The notes: a model not told the origin generated them from the sequence alone. A DNA stretch of 64,000 nucleotides from Nevskia sp964451925 (GCA_964451925.1 CAYVKA010000002.1:62001-126000); one strand, 5' to 3'; numbered from the stretch's first letter, positions 42,882 through 51,690 are shown. Made by a program: numbers and translations.

Positions 42882-45479
42882 TCAGGCCGCCTTCACCGAA
42901 GAGTCGAGGAAATCCTGCGCAAAACGCTGCAGCACGCCGCCTGCTTCGTAGATCGATACCTCCTCGTCCGAATCCAGGCGGCAGGTCACCGGCACCTCCA
43001 CCTTCTCGCCGTTCTTGCGCTGGATTACCAGGGTCAGCGTGGTGCGCGGCTTGCGCTCGCCCAGCACGTCGAACGTCTCGCTGCCGTCGATGCCCAGCGT
43101 CTTGCGCGTCACGCCCGGCTTGAACTCCAGCGGCAGCACGCCCATGCCGATCAGGTTGGAGCGGTGGATGCGCTCGAAGCCCTCCGCCACGATCGCCTCC
43201 ACACCCGCCAGGCGCACGCCCTTGGCCGCCCAGTCGCGCGAGGAGCCCTGGCCGTAGTCGGCGCCGGCGATGATGATCAGCGGCTGCTTGCGCTCCATGT
43301 AGGTCTCGATCGCCTCCCACATGCGCAGCACCTTGCCCTCCGGCTCCACGCGCGCCAGCGAGCCCTTCTTCATCTGGCCGTCGACCACCACCATCTCGTT
43401 GAGCAGGGTCGGGTTGGCGAAGGTCGCGCGCTGCGCGGTGAGGTGGTCGCCGCGGTGCGTGGCGTAGGAGTTGAAGTCCTCTTCCGGCAAGCCCATTTTT
43501 GCCAGATAGGCCCCGGCCGCGGAGTCCAGCAGGATCGCGTTCGAGGGCGACAGGTGGTCGGTGGTGATGTTGTCGCCCAGCACCGCCAGCGGCCGCATGC
43601 CTTTCAGGGTCCGCTCGGCGGCCAGCGCGCCCTCCCAGTATGGCGGGCGGCGGATGTAGGTGCTCTGCGGGCGCCAGGCGTACAGCGGGCTGATCCTGTC
43701 GCTGCCGCGCGCCTTGAAGTTGAACATCGGCTCATAGACCTTGCGGAAATGCTCGGGCTTGACCGATTGCCTGATCACCGCATCGATCTCCGCATCGGTG
43801 GGCCACAGGTCCTTCAGCGTCACCGGCTTGCCGTGCTGGTCGAGACCGAGCGTGTCCTTCTCGATGTCGAAGCGGATGGTGCCGGCGATGGCATAGGCCA
43901 CCACCAGGGGCGGCGAGGCGAGGAAGGCCTGCTTGGCGTAGGGGTGGATGCGGCCGTCGAAGTTGCGGTTGCCGGACAGCACCGCCACCGCGTACAGGTC
44001 GCGGTCCACCACTTCCTTCTGGATCACGGGGTCGAGCGCGCCGGACATGCCGTTGCAGGTGGTGCAGGCGAAGGCGACGATGCCGAAGCCGAGCTTCTCC
44101 AGCTCCGGCAGCAGGCCCGCTTCCTCCAGGTACAGCTGCACCGCCTTGGAGCCCGGCGCCAGCGAGGTCTTCACCCAGGGCTTGCGCACCAGGCCGCGCG
44201 CGTTGGCGTTGCGCGCCAGCAGCGCCGCCGCAATCACGTTGCGCGGATTGGAGGTGTTGGTGCAGCTGGTGATGGCGGCGATGATCACCGCGCCGTCCGG
44301 CATCTGGCCGGGCTTTTCCTCCCACTGGCCGGCGATGCCGCGCTCGGCCAGGGCGGAGGTCGGCAGGCGCTTGTGCGGGTTGGAGGGGCCCGCCATGTTG
44401 CGCACTACCGTGGATAGGTCGAACTTCAGCGTGCGCTCGTATTCGGCCGTCTTCAGCGCCTCGGCCCACAGGCCGGTCTGCTTCGCATAGGTCTCGACCA
44501 GCTTGATCTGCTCATCCTCGCGGCCGGTGAGCCGCAGGTAGTCCAGCGTGTTCTGGTCGATGAAGAACATCGCCGCGGTGGCGCCGTACTCCGGCGCCAT
44601 GTTGGAAATCGTCGCCCGGTCGCCGAGAGTCAGCGCCGCCGCGCCTTCGCCGCGGAATTCCAGGTAGGCGCCGACCACCTTCTCCTTGCGCAGGAACTCG
44701 GTCAGCGCCAGCACCACGTCGGTGGCGGTGATGCCCGGCTGCGGCTTGCCGCTCAGCTCCACGCCGAAGATGTCCGGCAGCCGCATCCACGAAGCGCGGC
44801 CCAGCATCACGTTCTCCGCCTCCAGCCCGCCGACGCCGACGGCGATGACACCCAGCGCATCGACATGCGGCGTGTGGCTGTCGGTGCCGACACAGGTGTC
44901 GGGGAAAGCCACGCCGTTCTGCGTGTAGATCACCGGCGACATCCGCTCCAGGTTGATCTGGTGCATGATGCCGTTGCCCGGCGGGATCACGTCGACATTC
45001 TCGAACGCCAGCCGGGTCCAATTGATGAAGTGGAAACGGTCGTCGTTGCGGCGATCCTCGATCGCGCGGTTCTTGGCGAAGGCGTCTTTCTCGAAGCCGC
45101 CATGCTCCACCGCCAGCGAGTGATCGACGATCAGCTGCACCGGCACCACCGGGTTCACCTTGGCCGGATCGCCGCCCTTGTCGGCAATCGCGTCACGCAG
45201 TCCGGCCAGGTCCACCAGCGCCGTCTGCCCCAGGATGTCGTGGCACACCACGCGCACCGGGAACCAGGGGAAATCGAGATCACGCTTGCGCTCGATCAGC
45301 TGGCCCAGATAGGCCCGGATCTTCTCCGGCTCGGCCTTGCGCACGATGTTCTCGGCATGCACGCGCGCGGTGTACGGCAGCTTGGCCCAGGCGCCGGGCT
45401 TGATCGCCTCCACGGCTTCGGCCGCGTCGAAATAGTCGAATGAGGTGCCGGGGAGCTTCTTGCGGTGTGCGGTATTCAT
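42882..45479 (-). CDS. acnD: Fe/S-dependent 2-methylcitrate dehydratase AcnD
   Basis: An 865-residue aconitase-family enzyme converting 2-methylcitrate to 2-methylaconitate for PrpF. [4Fe-4S] ligand regions are ITSCTNTSNPRN and ACTTCNGMSG; SHTPHVDALG and SSRDWAAKGVRLAG belong to the aconitase core and swivel domain. Pairing with prpF separates it from housekeeping aconitase A. The ATG at 45479 (MNTAHRKKLPGTS) is the typical family start. Confidence 0.95.
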   Translation of the reverse strand: MNTAHRKKLPGTSFDYFDAAEAVEAIKPGAWAKLPYTARVHAENIVRKAEPEKIRAYLGQLIERKRDLDFPWFPVRVVCHDILGQTALVDLAGLRDAIADKGGDPAKVNPVVPVQLIVDHSLAVEHGGFEKDAFAKNRAIEDRRNDDRFHFINWTRLAFENVDVIPPGNGIMHQINLERMSPVIYTQNGVAFPDTCVGTDSHTPHVDALGVIAVGVGGLEAENVMLGRASWMRLPDIFGVELSGKPQPGITATDVVLALTEFLRKEKVVGAYLEFRGEGAAALTLGDRATISNMAPEYGATAAMFFIDQNTLDYLRLTGREDEQIKLVETYAKQTGLWAEALKTAEYERTLKFDLSTVVRNMAGPSNPHKRLPTSALAERGIAGQWEEKPGQMPDGAVIIAAITSCTNTSNPRNVIAAALLARNANARGLVRKPWVKTSLAPGSKAVQLYLEEAGLLPELEKLGFGIVAFACTTCNGMSGALDPVIQKEVVDRDLYAVAVLSGNRNFDGRIHPYAKQAFLASPPLVVAYAIAGTIRFDIEKDTLGLDQHGKPVTLKDLWPTDAEIDAVIRQSVKPEHFRKVYEPMFNFKARGSDRISPLYAWRPQSTYIRRPPYWEGALAAERTLKGMRPLAVLGDNITTDHLSPSNAILLDSAAGAYLAKMGLPEEDFNSYATHRGDHLTAQRATFANPTLLNEMVVVDGQMKKGSLARVEPEGKVLRMWEAIETYMERKQPLIIIAGADYGQGSSRDWAAKGVRLAGVEAIVAEGFERIHRSNLIGMGVLPLEFKPGVTRKTLGIDGSETFDVLGERKPRTTLTLVIQRKNGEKVEVPVTCRLDSDEEVSIYEAGGVLQRFAQDFLDSSVKAA

Positions 45480-45745
45480 GGCTTTTCGGGGACGGGAATC
45501 CGGAGTCGTTTAAAAAAAGCGGTGCCCGGGAATCGGGTGATCCGCTTGCGGGCCCTGCCTGAACCCGCTTTCCCATTCCCGGGGCCGATCAGGAAGGGGG
45601 CTGGCCCTCCGGGATCGGCAATGCCCGAAATTTTAACATTTTCGCAGCCTTGCGCGTTGAAGGGCGGGGCGATCCATGCTGCTCCGTATGGGCTTGAAGG
45701 GGGTGGGGGAGAAGCGCGGCTCGGCCCCCTCCCTCAACCGAGGTC
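45480..45745. other. Intergenic region upstream of acnD
   Basis: A 266-bp gap between acnD and the stop of the alpha/beta hydrolase gene, both read on the minus strand. It should hold the acnD-prpF promoter. It contains a run of A (45511-45518) and several CCCGGGAA/TTCCCGGGG-like palindromic words near 45527 and 45573 that could be operator sites. No FNR-type box and no gene seen. Confidence 0.4.
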
Positions 45746-46579
45746 TCAGCGCAGGAAAGCCAGCAGTTCCTCGTTGACGCGGCCGGCGTGGGTCCACGGA
45801 ATGAAGTGCGGCGCATCCGCGAATTCCACCAAGCGACCATTCTTGAGCACCTTGGCATGGCGCCGAGAAGTCGCGTCCGGCGGCAATACGCGGTCGTGAT
45901 CGTCAGCGTGCAGGATCAGTGTCGGGACATCGTTGCACGGCAGATCCTGGCGGAAGTCCTCGAGCCAGGCGCCGATCGACTGCAAAGCGGCGAACGGCGA
46001 AGCCTGTACGGCGTTGTTCCACAGCCGCTCGATCACCCGCTCGCTCACCAAGGTGCCCCCGAACTCGTCGAAGTTGAAGGCATTCTGGATCATGCCGAGA
46101 AAGAACGCAGCGCGGTCCTGGCGGATCGCCGCCTTGATGCCTTCGAACACGCCAGGATCGACGCCATCCGGATTGTCCGCGGTCTTCAGCAGATAAGGCC
46201 CGATGGTGCCGATCAGCACCACACTGCGCAGGCGCGATTTGCCATATTGCGCGATGTAGCGGCTAATTTCTCCGGTGCCCATGGAAAATCCGACCAGGGA
46301 TACCTCGCGCAGATCCAGCGCGCTCAAGAGCACGTCCAGGTCAGCGGCCAGCGTGTTGAAGTCATAGCCGCTCGCCGGCCGGCTGGAGCGGCCGAAGCCG
46401 CGGCGGTCGTAGGCGATGACGCGATGGCCGGCTTCGACCAGCGCCTGGGTCTGCCGCTCCCAGGAAGTGCTGTCGAACGGATAGCCGGCGATCAAGACAA
46501 CAGGACGGCCCCGGCCGTGATCTTCATAGTACAGTTCGATTGCGGAATAATTTTCCTGGCCGACCTTGATGGTGCTCAT
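45746..46579 (-). CDS. Alpha/beta hydrolase (non-haem chloroperoxidase-like)
   Basis: A 277-residue alpha/beta hydrolase of the cofactor-free haloperoxidase/esterase group. The nucleophile elbow is GFSMGTGE (Ser near 100); the usual form is GFSMGGGE, so one Gly is Thr. The acid is probably in HADDHDRVLPP and the His in DAPHFIPW. The oxyanion region is IAGYPFDSTSWE. It is transcribed away from the TetR gene, and regulation by that protein is likely. The substrate is unknown. Confidence 0.88.
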   Translation of the reverse strand: MSTIKVGQENYSAIELYYEDHGRGRPVVLIAGYPFDSTSWERQTQALVEAGHRVIAYDRRGFGRSSRPASGYDFNTLAADLDVLLSALDLREVSLVGFSMGTGEISRYIAQYGKSRLRSVVLIGTIGPYLLKTADNPDGVDPGVFEGIKAAIRQDRAAFFLGMIQNAFNFDEFGGTLVSERVIERLWNNAVQASPFAALQSIGAWLEDFRQDLPCNDVPTLILHADDHDRVLPPDATSRRHAKVLKNGRLVEFADAPHFIPWTHAGRVNEELLAFLR

Positions 46580-46732
46580 GTGCTGCTCCTGGGTTGAAGG
46601 GGCGACAGATCGGGGCGCAAACCATCCCTTGCGGCGACGCCCTCGGCATTGCCACATGACTTGGTCTGGCGAATCCGTATAATCACAGCGACCACTCCAG
46701 AATAGATCGAGCCGCTTCGCAAATCAAGAGCG

Positions 46733-46743
46733 ATCACTGTGAT
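46733..46743. promoter_or_regulatory. Candidate TetR operator in the divergent promoter
   Basis: ATCACTGTGAT is a perfect palindrome around a central T. It overlaps the GTG start of the TetR gene, in the 159-bp divergent gap that also holds a TATAAT-like hexamer near 46679. Confidence 0.4.
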
Positions 46744-47389
46744 AAATAAAAATCCCGTCTCGAAGCCGCGTGGCCGCCCCCGCGCATTCGATCGTGACCA
46801 GGCGTTGGCCGCGGCGGCCGGGGCCTTCTGGCAACTCGGCTACGAAGGCGCCTCGATCGTCGACCTCACCACGGTGATGGGGATCACGCCGCAGAGCCTC
46901 TACGCCGCCTTCACGTCAAAGGCCGATCTGTACCGGGAGGCGTTGCAGCACTACCTGTCGAACGCCGGCGCCTTCGGTGCCAGTGCGCTGGAGGAGGAAG
47001 GCAATGCGCCGGCTGCTTTTGAGCGCTTGCTGCGCGAGGCAGCCGTGGAATACACGCGACGCGATCAGCCTCAGGGATGTATGGTGTCCATCGCTGTTTC
47101 TGCTTGCGCCGTGGAGCATGCCCCTGTGGCAAGCCATGTGGCAGCACTGCGCGCGGAAATGCTGGATTTGTTTAAGCGGCGCATCGAGCGCGGCATCAAG
47201 GAGGGACAGTTTGCGCCCGGAACAGATCCTGTCGCGCTGGCGCGGTACGTTCAGATCGTTCTTCAGGGGATGTCACTGCAGGCCCGTGATGGAGTGGGTA
47301 AAGCAGAACTGCTCGCGGTAGCTGCCGTGGCGGCGGATGAATTGCGGCGGCACGGAAAGGGCAGCAGCAGGAGAAAGCCGCAAGTTTGA
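46739..47389 (+). CDS. TetR/AcrR family transcriptional regulator
   Basis: A 216-residue repressor-type protein. The DNA-binding helix-turn-helix is at about 20-65 (AFWQLGYEGASIVDLTTVMGI, TPQSLYAAFTSKADLYREAL), followed by a helical ligand domain with a Cys (QGCMVSIAVSAC) region typical of the TetR_C group. It starts with GTG and diverges from the alpha/beta hydrolase gene, which it probably controls. Confidence 0.9.
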   Translation: MINKNPVSKPRGRPRAFDRDQALAAAAGAFWQLGYEGASIVDLTTVMGITPQSLYAAFTSKADLYREALQHYLSNAGAFGASALEEEGNAPAAFERLLREAAVEYTRRDQPQGCMVSIAVSACAVEHAPVASHVAALRAEMLDLFKRRIERGIKEGQFAPGTDPVALARYVQIVLQGMSLQARDGVGKAELLAVAAVAADELRRHGKGSSRRKPQV

Positions 47390-47462
47390 GCGTAAATTGG
47401 TTCCTTATGGTCGAAAGTTGGAGCGAACCTGCTTTGCAAGCCGGCAGATAACTAAGGAAGTA

Positions 47463-47993
47463 ATGCCAATGACGTCAACAAACCATACTCGCAAAAGCGC
47501 TGCTTCGAGAATTGCAGCAGACGAATTGTTTGAAAGAGCGAACGAGCAATGGGATCGCGGCCAACTGCGCTCTGCCTTTCGACTCTTTCTGTTAGGAGCA
47601 AAGTATGGGGATGCCAGTGCTCAGCATAACCTTGGTTATTTTTATGACGTTGGTATTGGCGCAAAGCCGAATCGAGAGGCTGCCTTGTTTTGGTACAAGC
47701 GAGCATTTCGCCAAGGGTACGGTGTTGCCGCATCGAATATTGGGACAATCTATCGAGACGACAAAAGCGCAAAAAAAGCACTGCTGTGGTTTCAGCACGC
47801 TATAGAGCTTGGAGATATTGATGCGAACTTGGAGGTTGCGAAAATCTATATGGATCAGATCGGTGATATTTCCAAGGCAGTCCCTTACTTGAAACGAATT
47901 ATTCGGGCGAAATCAAAAGACGTGTTTGACGAGTCTAGGGTACAAGCGCAAGGCCTCTTGAGAGCAATTCAGGGGAAAGCAGTAGAAAAGTAA
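47463..47993 (+). CDS. Sel1/TPR-like repeat protein
   Basis: A 176-residue soluble protein with Sel1-type repeats (AFRLFLLGAKYGDASAQHNLGYFYDVGIG and EAALFWYKRAFRQGYGVAASNIGTIY, then KKALLWFQHAIELGD). Such repeats mediate protein interaction. No signal peptide. An AAGGAAGTA ribosome site precedes the ATG at 47463. Base composition is clearly more AT-rich than its neighbours, suggesting transfer. It lies at the left edge of the accessory island. Confidence 0.8.
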   Translation: MPMTSTNHTRKSAASRIAADELFERANEQWDRGQLRSAFRLFLLGAKYGDASAQHNLGYFYDVGIGAKPNREAALFWYKRAFRQGYGVAASNIGTIYRDDKSAKKALLWFQHAIELGDIDANLEVAKIYMDQIGDISKAVPYLKRIIRAKSKDVFDESRVQAQGLLRAIQGKAVEK

Positions 47994-48479
47994 ATAACGC
48001 ATGAAAAGTAATCGGGGGTTGTTTAAGCCAGCCTTTGAAAAAAGGCGTTCCAGTCTATCGCGCGCTGCCTGGAGTCACCAACACTGACAGACGCTGAAAA
48101 CAGCGCCCATTGATTCCAAAGAAGTTTTTCGACGAAAAGCATGCCCAGTTCCTGTCGCGGCCGGCGATCTGCGACAGCAACATGGAAAAGTTTCTCGCTA
48201 CGACAGCAACTTGGAAAAAAATGTCGCCCCATTTCTCGCGAAAAAAGGCCAGTAACAGCCCTAAGGCTCGCGGCAGCGGGTAGCTTGTTTAATGGGCGTT
48301 GCGGTGATGTAGTAAAGGGTCATGATCCTGAACTCCAAGTTGGGATGGCTATAGCCGGTATCCCAAAACAGCTCAGGCAAATTCGTTTACTGGGCTTGAA
48401 GAGGTTGAGGAAGCAGAAGGTGAATGATGGTGAGCGTAACAGCCGAGCAAGCCCCATGGTGCCCATGTTCCAATAGGCC
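47994..48479. other. Non-coding stretch at the left edge of the accessory island
   Basis: 486 bp with no convincing gene. It carries two tandem 18-bp repeats (separate entry) and several short open frames without recognisable content. The composition is mixed, suggesting residues of older insertions. Confidence 0.5.
48172..48218. repeat. Two tandem 18-bp repeats, transposon-end-like
   Basis: CGACAGCAACATGGAAAA (48172-48189) and CGACAGCAACTTGGAAAA (48201-48218) differ at one base and are offset by 29 bp. Each is followed by a TTTCTCGC word (48191 and 48232). Arrays of this sort are bound by transposases at the ends of IS21-like and Tn7-like elements. No transposase gene of the IS21 type is adjacent, so this may be an orphan end. 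Confidence 0.45.
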
Positions 48480-48976
48480 GTGGAGGTGCACGGGAACCTC
48501 GAGACGCGCCAGCTCACCAAGCTGGTCAAAGGCCTTGAACTCCACTATTCGCCGAAAATCCCGGTGCAGGAATACCTCGGGGTGATGAGCGAGCACGATA
48601 CGGAGCGGGTCCAGGCCCTGGTGCAGGAGCTGCTGGGTGGGGGCGACACGACGATCACGAGCTGCGAAAACGGCTCGTCAAGCTCAACCAGGACGTGGTC
48701 CGGCTGGAGAGAAAGGACTTGCGGGTTTCCACCGTTGACGTACTGGGGGATGCCGCCTCCGCGGCGGGGGCAGCCGCCGGCGGAGGACCCTGGGGAATGG
48801 TCGTTCTAGCCAAGCTTCTTGGCGGTGTCCTGGCAGGCAAGCTGGCAACCCGGACGGTGGATTCCATACTGGACGGGCGCGCTGGCGCCACCATCGATAC
48901 GGTACGGGGTGCTTTAAACGGCGTTTCGGCCCACGCGGTCCGGTTATTCAGACTGCGGAGCCGCCTGAAGCACTGA
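48480..48976 (+). pseudogene. Frameshifted remnant of an unknown gene
   Basis: Two frames each look coding and join near 48640-48660. The first reads ETRQLTKLVKGLELHYSPKI and on to LVQELLGGG. The second reads LRKRLVKLNQDVVRLERKDLR and on through a Gly/Ala-rich hydrophobic stretch to LFRLRSRLKH. A single frameshift between them would make one protein of about 165 residues with a charged N-terminal half and a hydrophobic C-terminal half. An upstream TAG at 48474 leaves it without a clear start. Family unknown. Confidence 0.4.
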
Positions 48977-49291
48977 GCGGGCACAGGGGCGCTCGCTGAT
49001 GCGTCGTGCCCAGCTCCAACCGGTTAAGGCCGGGCCCCGAGGGGGCGTTGGGCAGGGTTTTCCAGCCCGAAAGCCTGTGGCGTTTTGCGCAAAATTGCCG
49101 AGCTAAGGCAAAAAAAGGGGAGCGAGCGCAGTCCGGGAAAAATTTTTTTTCACCCCCAACCCGGCGCTTTGGCTGCCGATCGGGATGGGTGGGCTGAGGT
49201 CTGTTGGAGGGGGCGATTTCGTGTATCTGGCGTATTGAGCCTCGATACGCTAGGCGAAACGGCCTCGTTTTACGCGATCGGCCCACCGTCG
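48977..49291. other. Non-coding stretch between the remnant and the first XRE gene
   Basis: 315 bp with no supported gene. It includes a poly-A run (49110-49117) and a poly-T run (49144-49151) near G/C-rich words, suggestive of transcription end signals, but no clean hairpin was identified. Confidence 0.4.
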
Positions 49292-49528
49292 CTAGATCTC
49301 CTCGAGCTTGCATCCGAAATGCTTGGCGATTCGATAAGCCGTGTCGAGGCGTGGAGCTCGACCGACTGAATGCTCGATCCGGGCGAGCGCCGCTTTGCTA
49401 AGCCCCACGGCCTTTGCCAGCTGAGCGAGGCTCTCGCCGCGATCTTCCCGCCGCTGTTTGAGACGTGAACTCAAATCAGTAAACGACCAATCGTCAGGGG
49501 CCGAGGAGCGGCTTGGCCGGGCGATCAC
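49292..49528 (-). CDS. XRE family helix-turn-helix regulator
   Basis: A 78-residue DNA-binding protein. The Cro/CI-type HTH covers about 20-75 (LSSRLKQRREDRGESLAQLAKAVGLSK, ALARIEHSVGRAP, LDTAYRIAKHFGCKLEEI). It is small enough to consist of the DNA-binding domain only. The start is a GTG at 49528. It is transcribed away from the tniQ-tnsABC operon behind an AT-rich region and may control the element. Confidence 0.85.
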   Translation of the reverse strand: MIARPSRSSAPDDWSFTDLSSRLKQRREDRGESLAQLAKAVGLSKAALARIEHSVGRAPRLDTAYRIAKHFGCKLEEI

Positions 49529-49756
49529 GATAGCGAATCTCTAATAGAAAAACTATTGAAAAACGTGCCTGGATTCGGCCTTGTTAGGGCGTGCACGCCA
49601 GAAAAATATAGCGGATTAATTAATAGATTGTTTTTATTGGTTATTATGTTTATATAAATAAATTGAATACGAAGGTGCTTGCGCCGAAACGAATAATGGA
49701 TATCATCCCGGCCGCGAGCGTACCAATCATGAGACTCAAGAGGCCGGTAAAACTCG

Positions 49757-49786
49757 AAAAAATGGTCGGCAGGGAATTTGCCGACC
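49757..49786 (-). terminator. Leftward intrinsic terminator
   Basis: On the minus strand GGTCGGCA-AATTCCC-TGCCGACC is followed by ATTTTTT. It is a perfect 8-bp stem with a T-run, so it would stop a transcript coming from the tniQ side toward the XRE gene. Confidence 0.75.
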
Positions 49787-49920
49787 TGGTCAACCACCGT
49801 CAAACGCGCGAATAGCTCCGGCAACGGCTGCGCCGCGCAGAGGAGCGACTATGACGTAGCTAACTTTGTCTTGCCTCATTCTAAGCTATTGTTTTTCATG
49901 CTTTTTGATTTGAGGCGGTG

Positions 49921-49965
49921 AGGTGCCCTGTTGTCCGAATCTTTGCCGAGATTCGGAGGGCACCT
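49921..49965. other. Compound hairpin upstream of tniQ
   Basis: The outer stem AGGTGCCC/GGGCACCT (49921-49928 with 49958-49965) encloses an inner stem CCGAATCT/AGATTCGG (49935-49942 with 49949-49956) and loop TTGCCG. There is an asymmetric internal loop TGTTGT against A. No T-run follows on either strand, so it is more likely an RNA structure or protein site than a simple terminator. Confidence 0.55.
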
Positions 49966-50066
49966 ACCTTAGTCCGTGTACCAAAACGGCTTAGCGGCCA
50001 ACGACGCTAGGGTGCCTGCTTCTCCTCAGAAAGTCAATGTTTCCGGAGCTCTGCCAAGAGCGCCAC

Positions 50067-50089
50067 GGACCCGGTTTTGTCCCGGGTCC
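50067..50089 (+). promoter_or_regulatory. Hairpin adjacent to the tniQ ribosome binding site
   Basis: GGACCCGG-TTTTGTC-CCGGGTCC forms an 8-bp stem ending 7 bases before the AGGAG ribosome site (50097-50101) of tniQ. It could act as a leader structure affecting translation or transcription of the transposition operon. Confidence 0.45.
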
Positions 50090-50109
50090 GGTACGACAGG
50101 AGATGCACC

Positions 50110-51690
50110 ATGACAGTGATTAGTGGTTCCGCTGATAATAAATATTTGGGGGAGTCCGCCGACGCCGGCCGGCCACTCACTATCCCGGCCGGGGGCCACC
50201 CCAAGAATGCGTCGCTCTTTTGCGTGCTTCAGCACGTCGCAGGCAGCAACGCCCTGAACACTGCCCAAGTGCTTCGACGGTACAGCGCCGTCGGCGACCA
50301 GGCCGAATTTCGCCGTCCCAAGGACTTCCGTCTGGATGCAATCCAGCGGGACTGTGGGTTCTCGCCAGCGCAGATGCGGTCGACCGACGCCGGCTTCTTC
50401 CTGCCGACCTTGGAGTTGGCCGGCAGGCCGGGCAAATCGCTGGCAGACGCGCTCAGCCCGAATCTGCGGGTTTGCCCGACTTGCATCGATGCCGACTACC
50501 ACACGGCGCTTCATCAGTGGCTTGAGCTTCCGCGGTGTCTGTTGCACAAAGACTCTCTGACCGAGAAGTGCCCGGGCTGCGGAGCCATCCGGCCTTATCT
50601 GCTGAAAGTTTTGCGTGCCACTCCGTGGAGCTGTAAATGCAGTCCGCGGGAATGGCAGCAAGTGCAGTCGCAGGCGCGGCGCGCACCCTGGATTCACGAG
50701 ATGGATGCTGTGCTCCTGGATGTTTTGGGCTGGACGGCAGCGGCCCGTTCGACCATTTCCTTGACTCCCAACGAGAACGAGCTGCTGATCGATGAAGGCC
50801 GCCACAAAACTGTCCTGGTCGATGCCCAGGGTACCGGGCTCGAGGAATTTCTGACTGCCGCCGCACTGTGCGGCGCCGCGGGGCGCCCGCCGGAAATGTT
50901 CGCCAGTACGTTCTTCTCAATCGACATCTTTGAAATGGAGCAGGTGCGTACCAAGAACGATCGCAAAAACGTGAAGTGTGTAGTGCGCGGCCAGCGGGCG
51001 ACCGCCCGCTTCCTCGACGAAACGGTGATTCGTCCGGACATGATGTTTCCCGCCAGGGAAATTCTCGGCGGCCACATCAACCACATGCTGCGCGTTCTGA
51101 CGCTGGCGGCGGCGCAGCAGCACGAGGCCTGCATCCGGCTTGAAGAACAGGCTGCGGAACTCCCCGGCGGCACTGGGGGCGACCATGTTTGTCCAGTGGC
51201 GGCCGTCCTGCGTGCCCTGACTGCGTGTTGGCAAGACCGGTGGTTCGCCGAGTTCGCGCAGAAGCTCATGTATCGCGAAGAATGTCGCTACCGGCGCGGC
51301 CTCTGGGGATTGGAGGCGAAGGGCCAGCTCTATGGGGAACTTGCCAGCTACGAATTGCACCGCCGAGTGGCGGTCCTGATCACGGCGCTGCGCGACGGCA
51401 TCATCAGTGTCGAGCAGGCCCTGCATCAGATCCAGGAGTCCGGCGACGAATTCGAGGTGCCGTTCGCGTTGTCGGCGTTCGCGGGCCTGAAGGGGAGTGA
51501 GTTCAGGTACGGCCTCCGGGCTGCGGTCCTGGAGCGCATCGATTGGCAGAGGGCTTGGGCCGAGTTTACCAAGTGCAAAGAAGATCATTTGATCGAATCC
51601 CAGCAGCGCTTCGCCGCCCTACTTGGTCGCTCGCAGAGGATTCGGCGCACCATCGATGGCGTCCGCGGCCGCGGCGGGAGGAAAAAATGA
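50110..51690 (+). CDS. tniQ: TniQ/TnsD-like target-selection protein
   Basis: A 526-residue protein of the TniQ family, which in Tn7-like elements binds the target site and recruits TnsC. The zinc-finger region lies at about 117-158: VCPTCIDADYH, then CLLHK and CPGCG, followed by WSCKC. The C-terminal two thirds have no motif I recognise and may contain the DNA-binding part; the length is that of TnsD (508 aa) rather than short TniQ proteins. The ATG at 50110 has an AGGAG ribosome site. It is the first gene of the operon, and its stop overlaps the tnsA-like start (ATGA). Confidence 0.85.
   Translation: MTVISGSADNKYLGESADAGRPLTIPAGGHPKNASLFCVLQHVAGSNALNTAQVLRRYSAVGDQAEFRRPKDFRLDAIQRDCGFSPAQMRSTDAGFFLPTLELAGRPGKSLADALSPNLRVCPTCIDADYHTALHQWLELPRCLLHKDSLTEKCPGCGAIRPYLLKVLRATPWSCKCSPREWQQVQSQARRAPWIHEMDAVLLDVLGWTAAARSTISLTPNENELLIDEGRHKTVLVDAQGTGLEEFLTAAALCGAAGRPPEMFASTFFSIDIFEMEQVRTKNDRKNVKCVVRGQRATARFLDETVIRPDMMFPAREILGGHINHMLRVLTLAAAQQHEACIRLEEQAAELPGGTGGDHVCPVAAVLRALTACWQDRWFAEFAQKLMYREECRYRRGLWGLEAKGQLYGELASYELHRRVAVLITALRDGIISVEQALHQIQESGDEFEVPFALSAFAGLKGSEFRYGLRAAVLERIDWQRAWAEFTKCKEDHLIESQQRFAALLGRSQRIRRTIDGVRGRGGRKK

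Larger units (their letters stand above)
49529..50109. other. Regulatory region upstream of tniQ
   Basis: 581 bp between the divergent XRE gene and tniQ. The left part (49605-49675) is strongly AT-rich and should hold the XRE promoter. It contains a leftward intrinsic terminator (49757-49786), a compound hairpin (49921-49965) and a third hairpin (50067-50089) close to the tniQ ribosome site. A minus-strand ORF of 99 codons (49525-49824) runs through the terminator hairpin and is probably not a gene. Confidence 0.6.

Noticed and set aside
41655..44417. A 920-codon open frame on the plus strand across prpF and acnD
   Set aside because: It is the reverse-strand shadow of two clear genes in GC-rich DNA. 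Its His/Arg/Gly/Ala composition matches no protein family.
49525..49824. A 99-codon minus-strand ORF ending at the XRE start
   Set aside because: It runs through a terminator hairpin and an AT-rich promoter region, and shows no family features.
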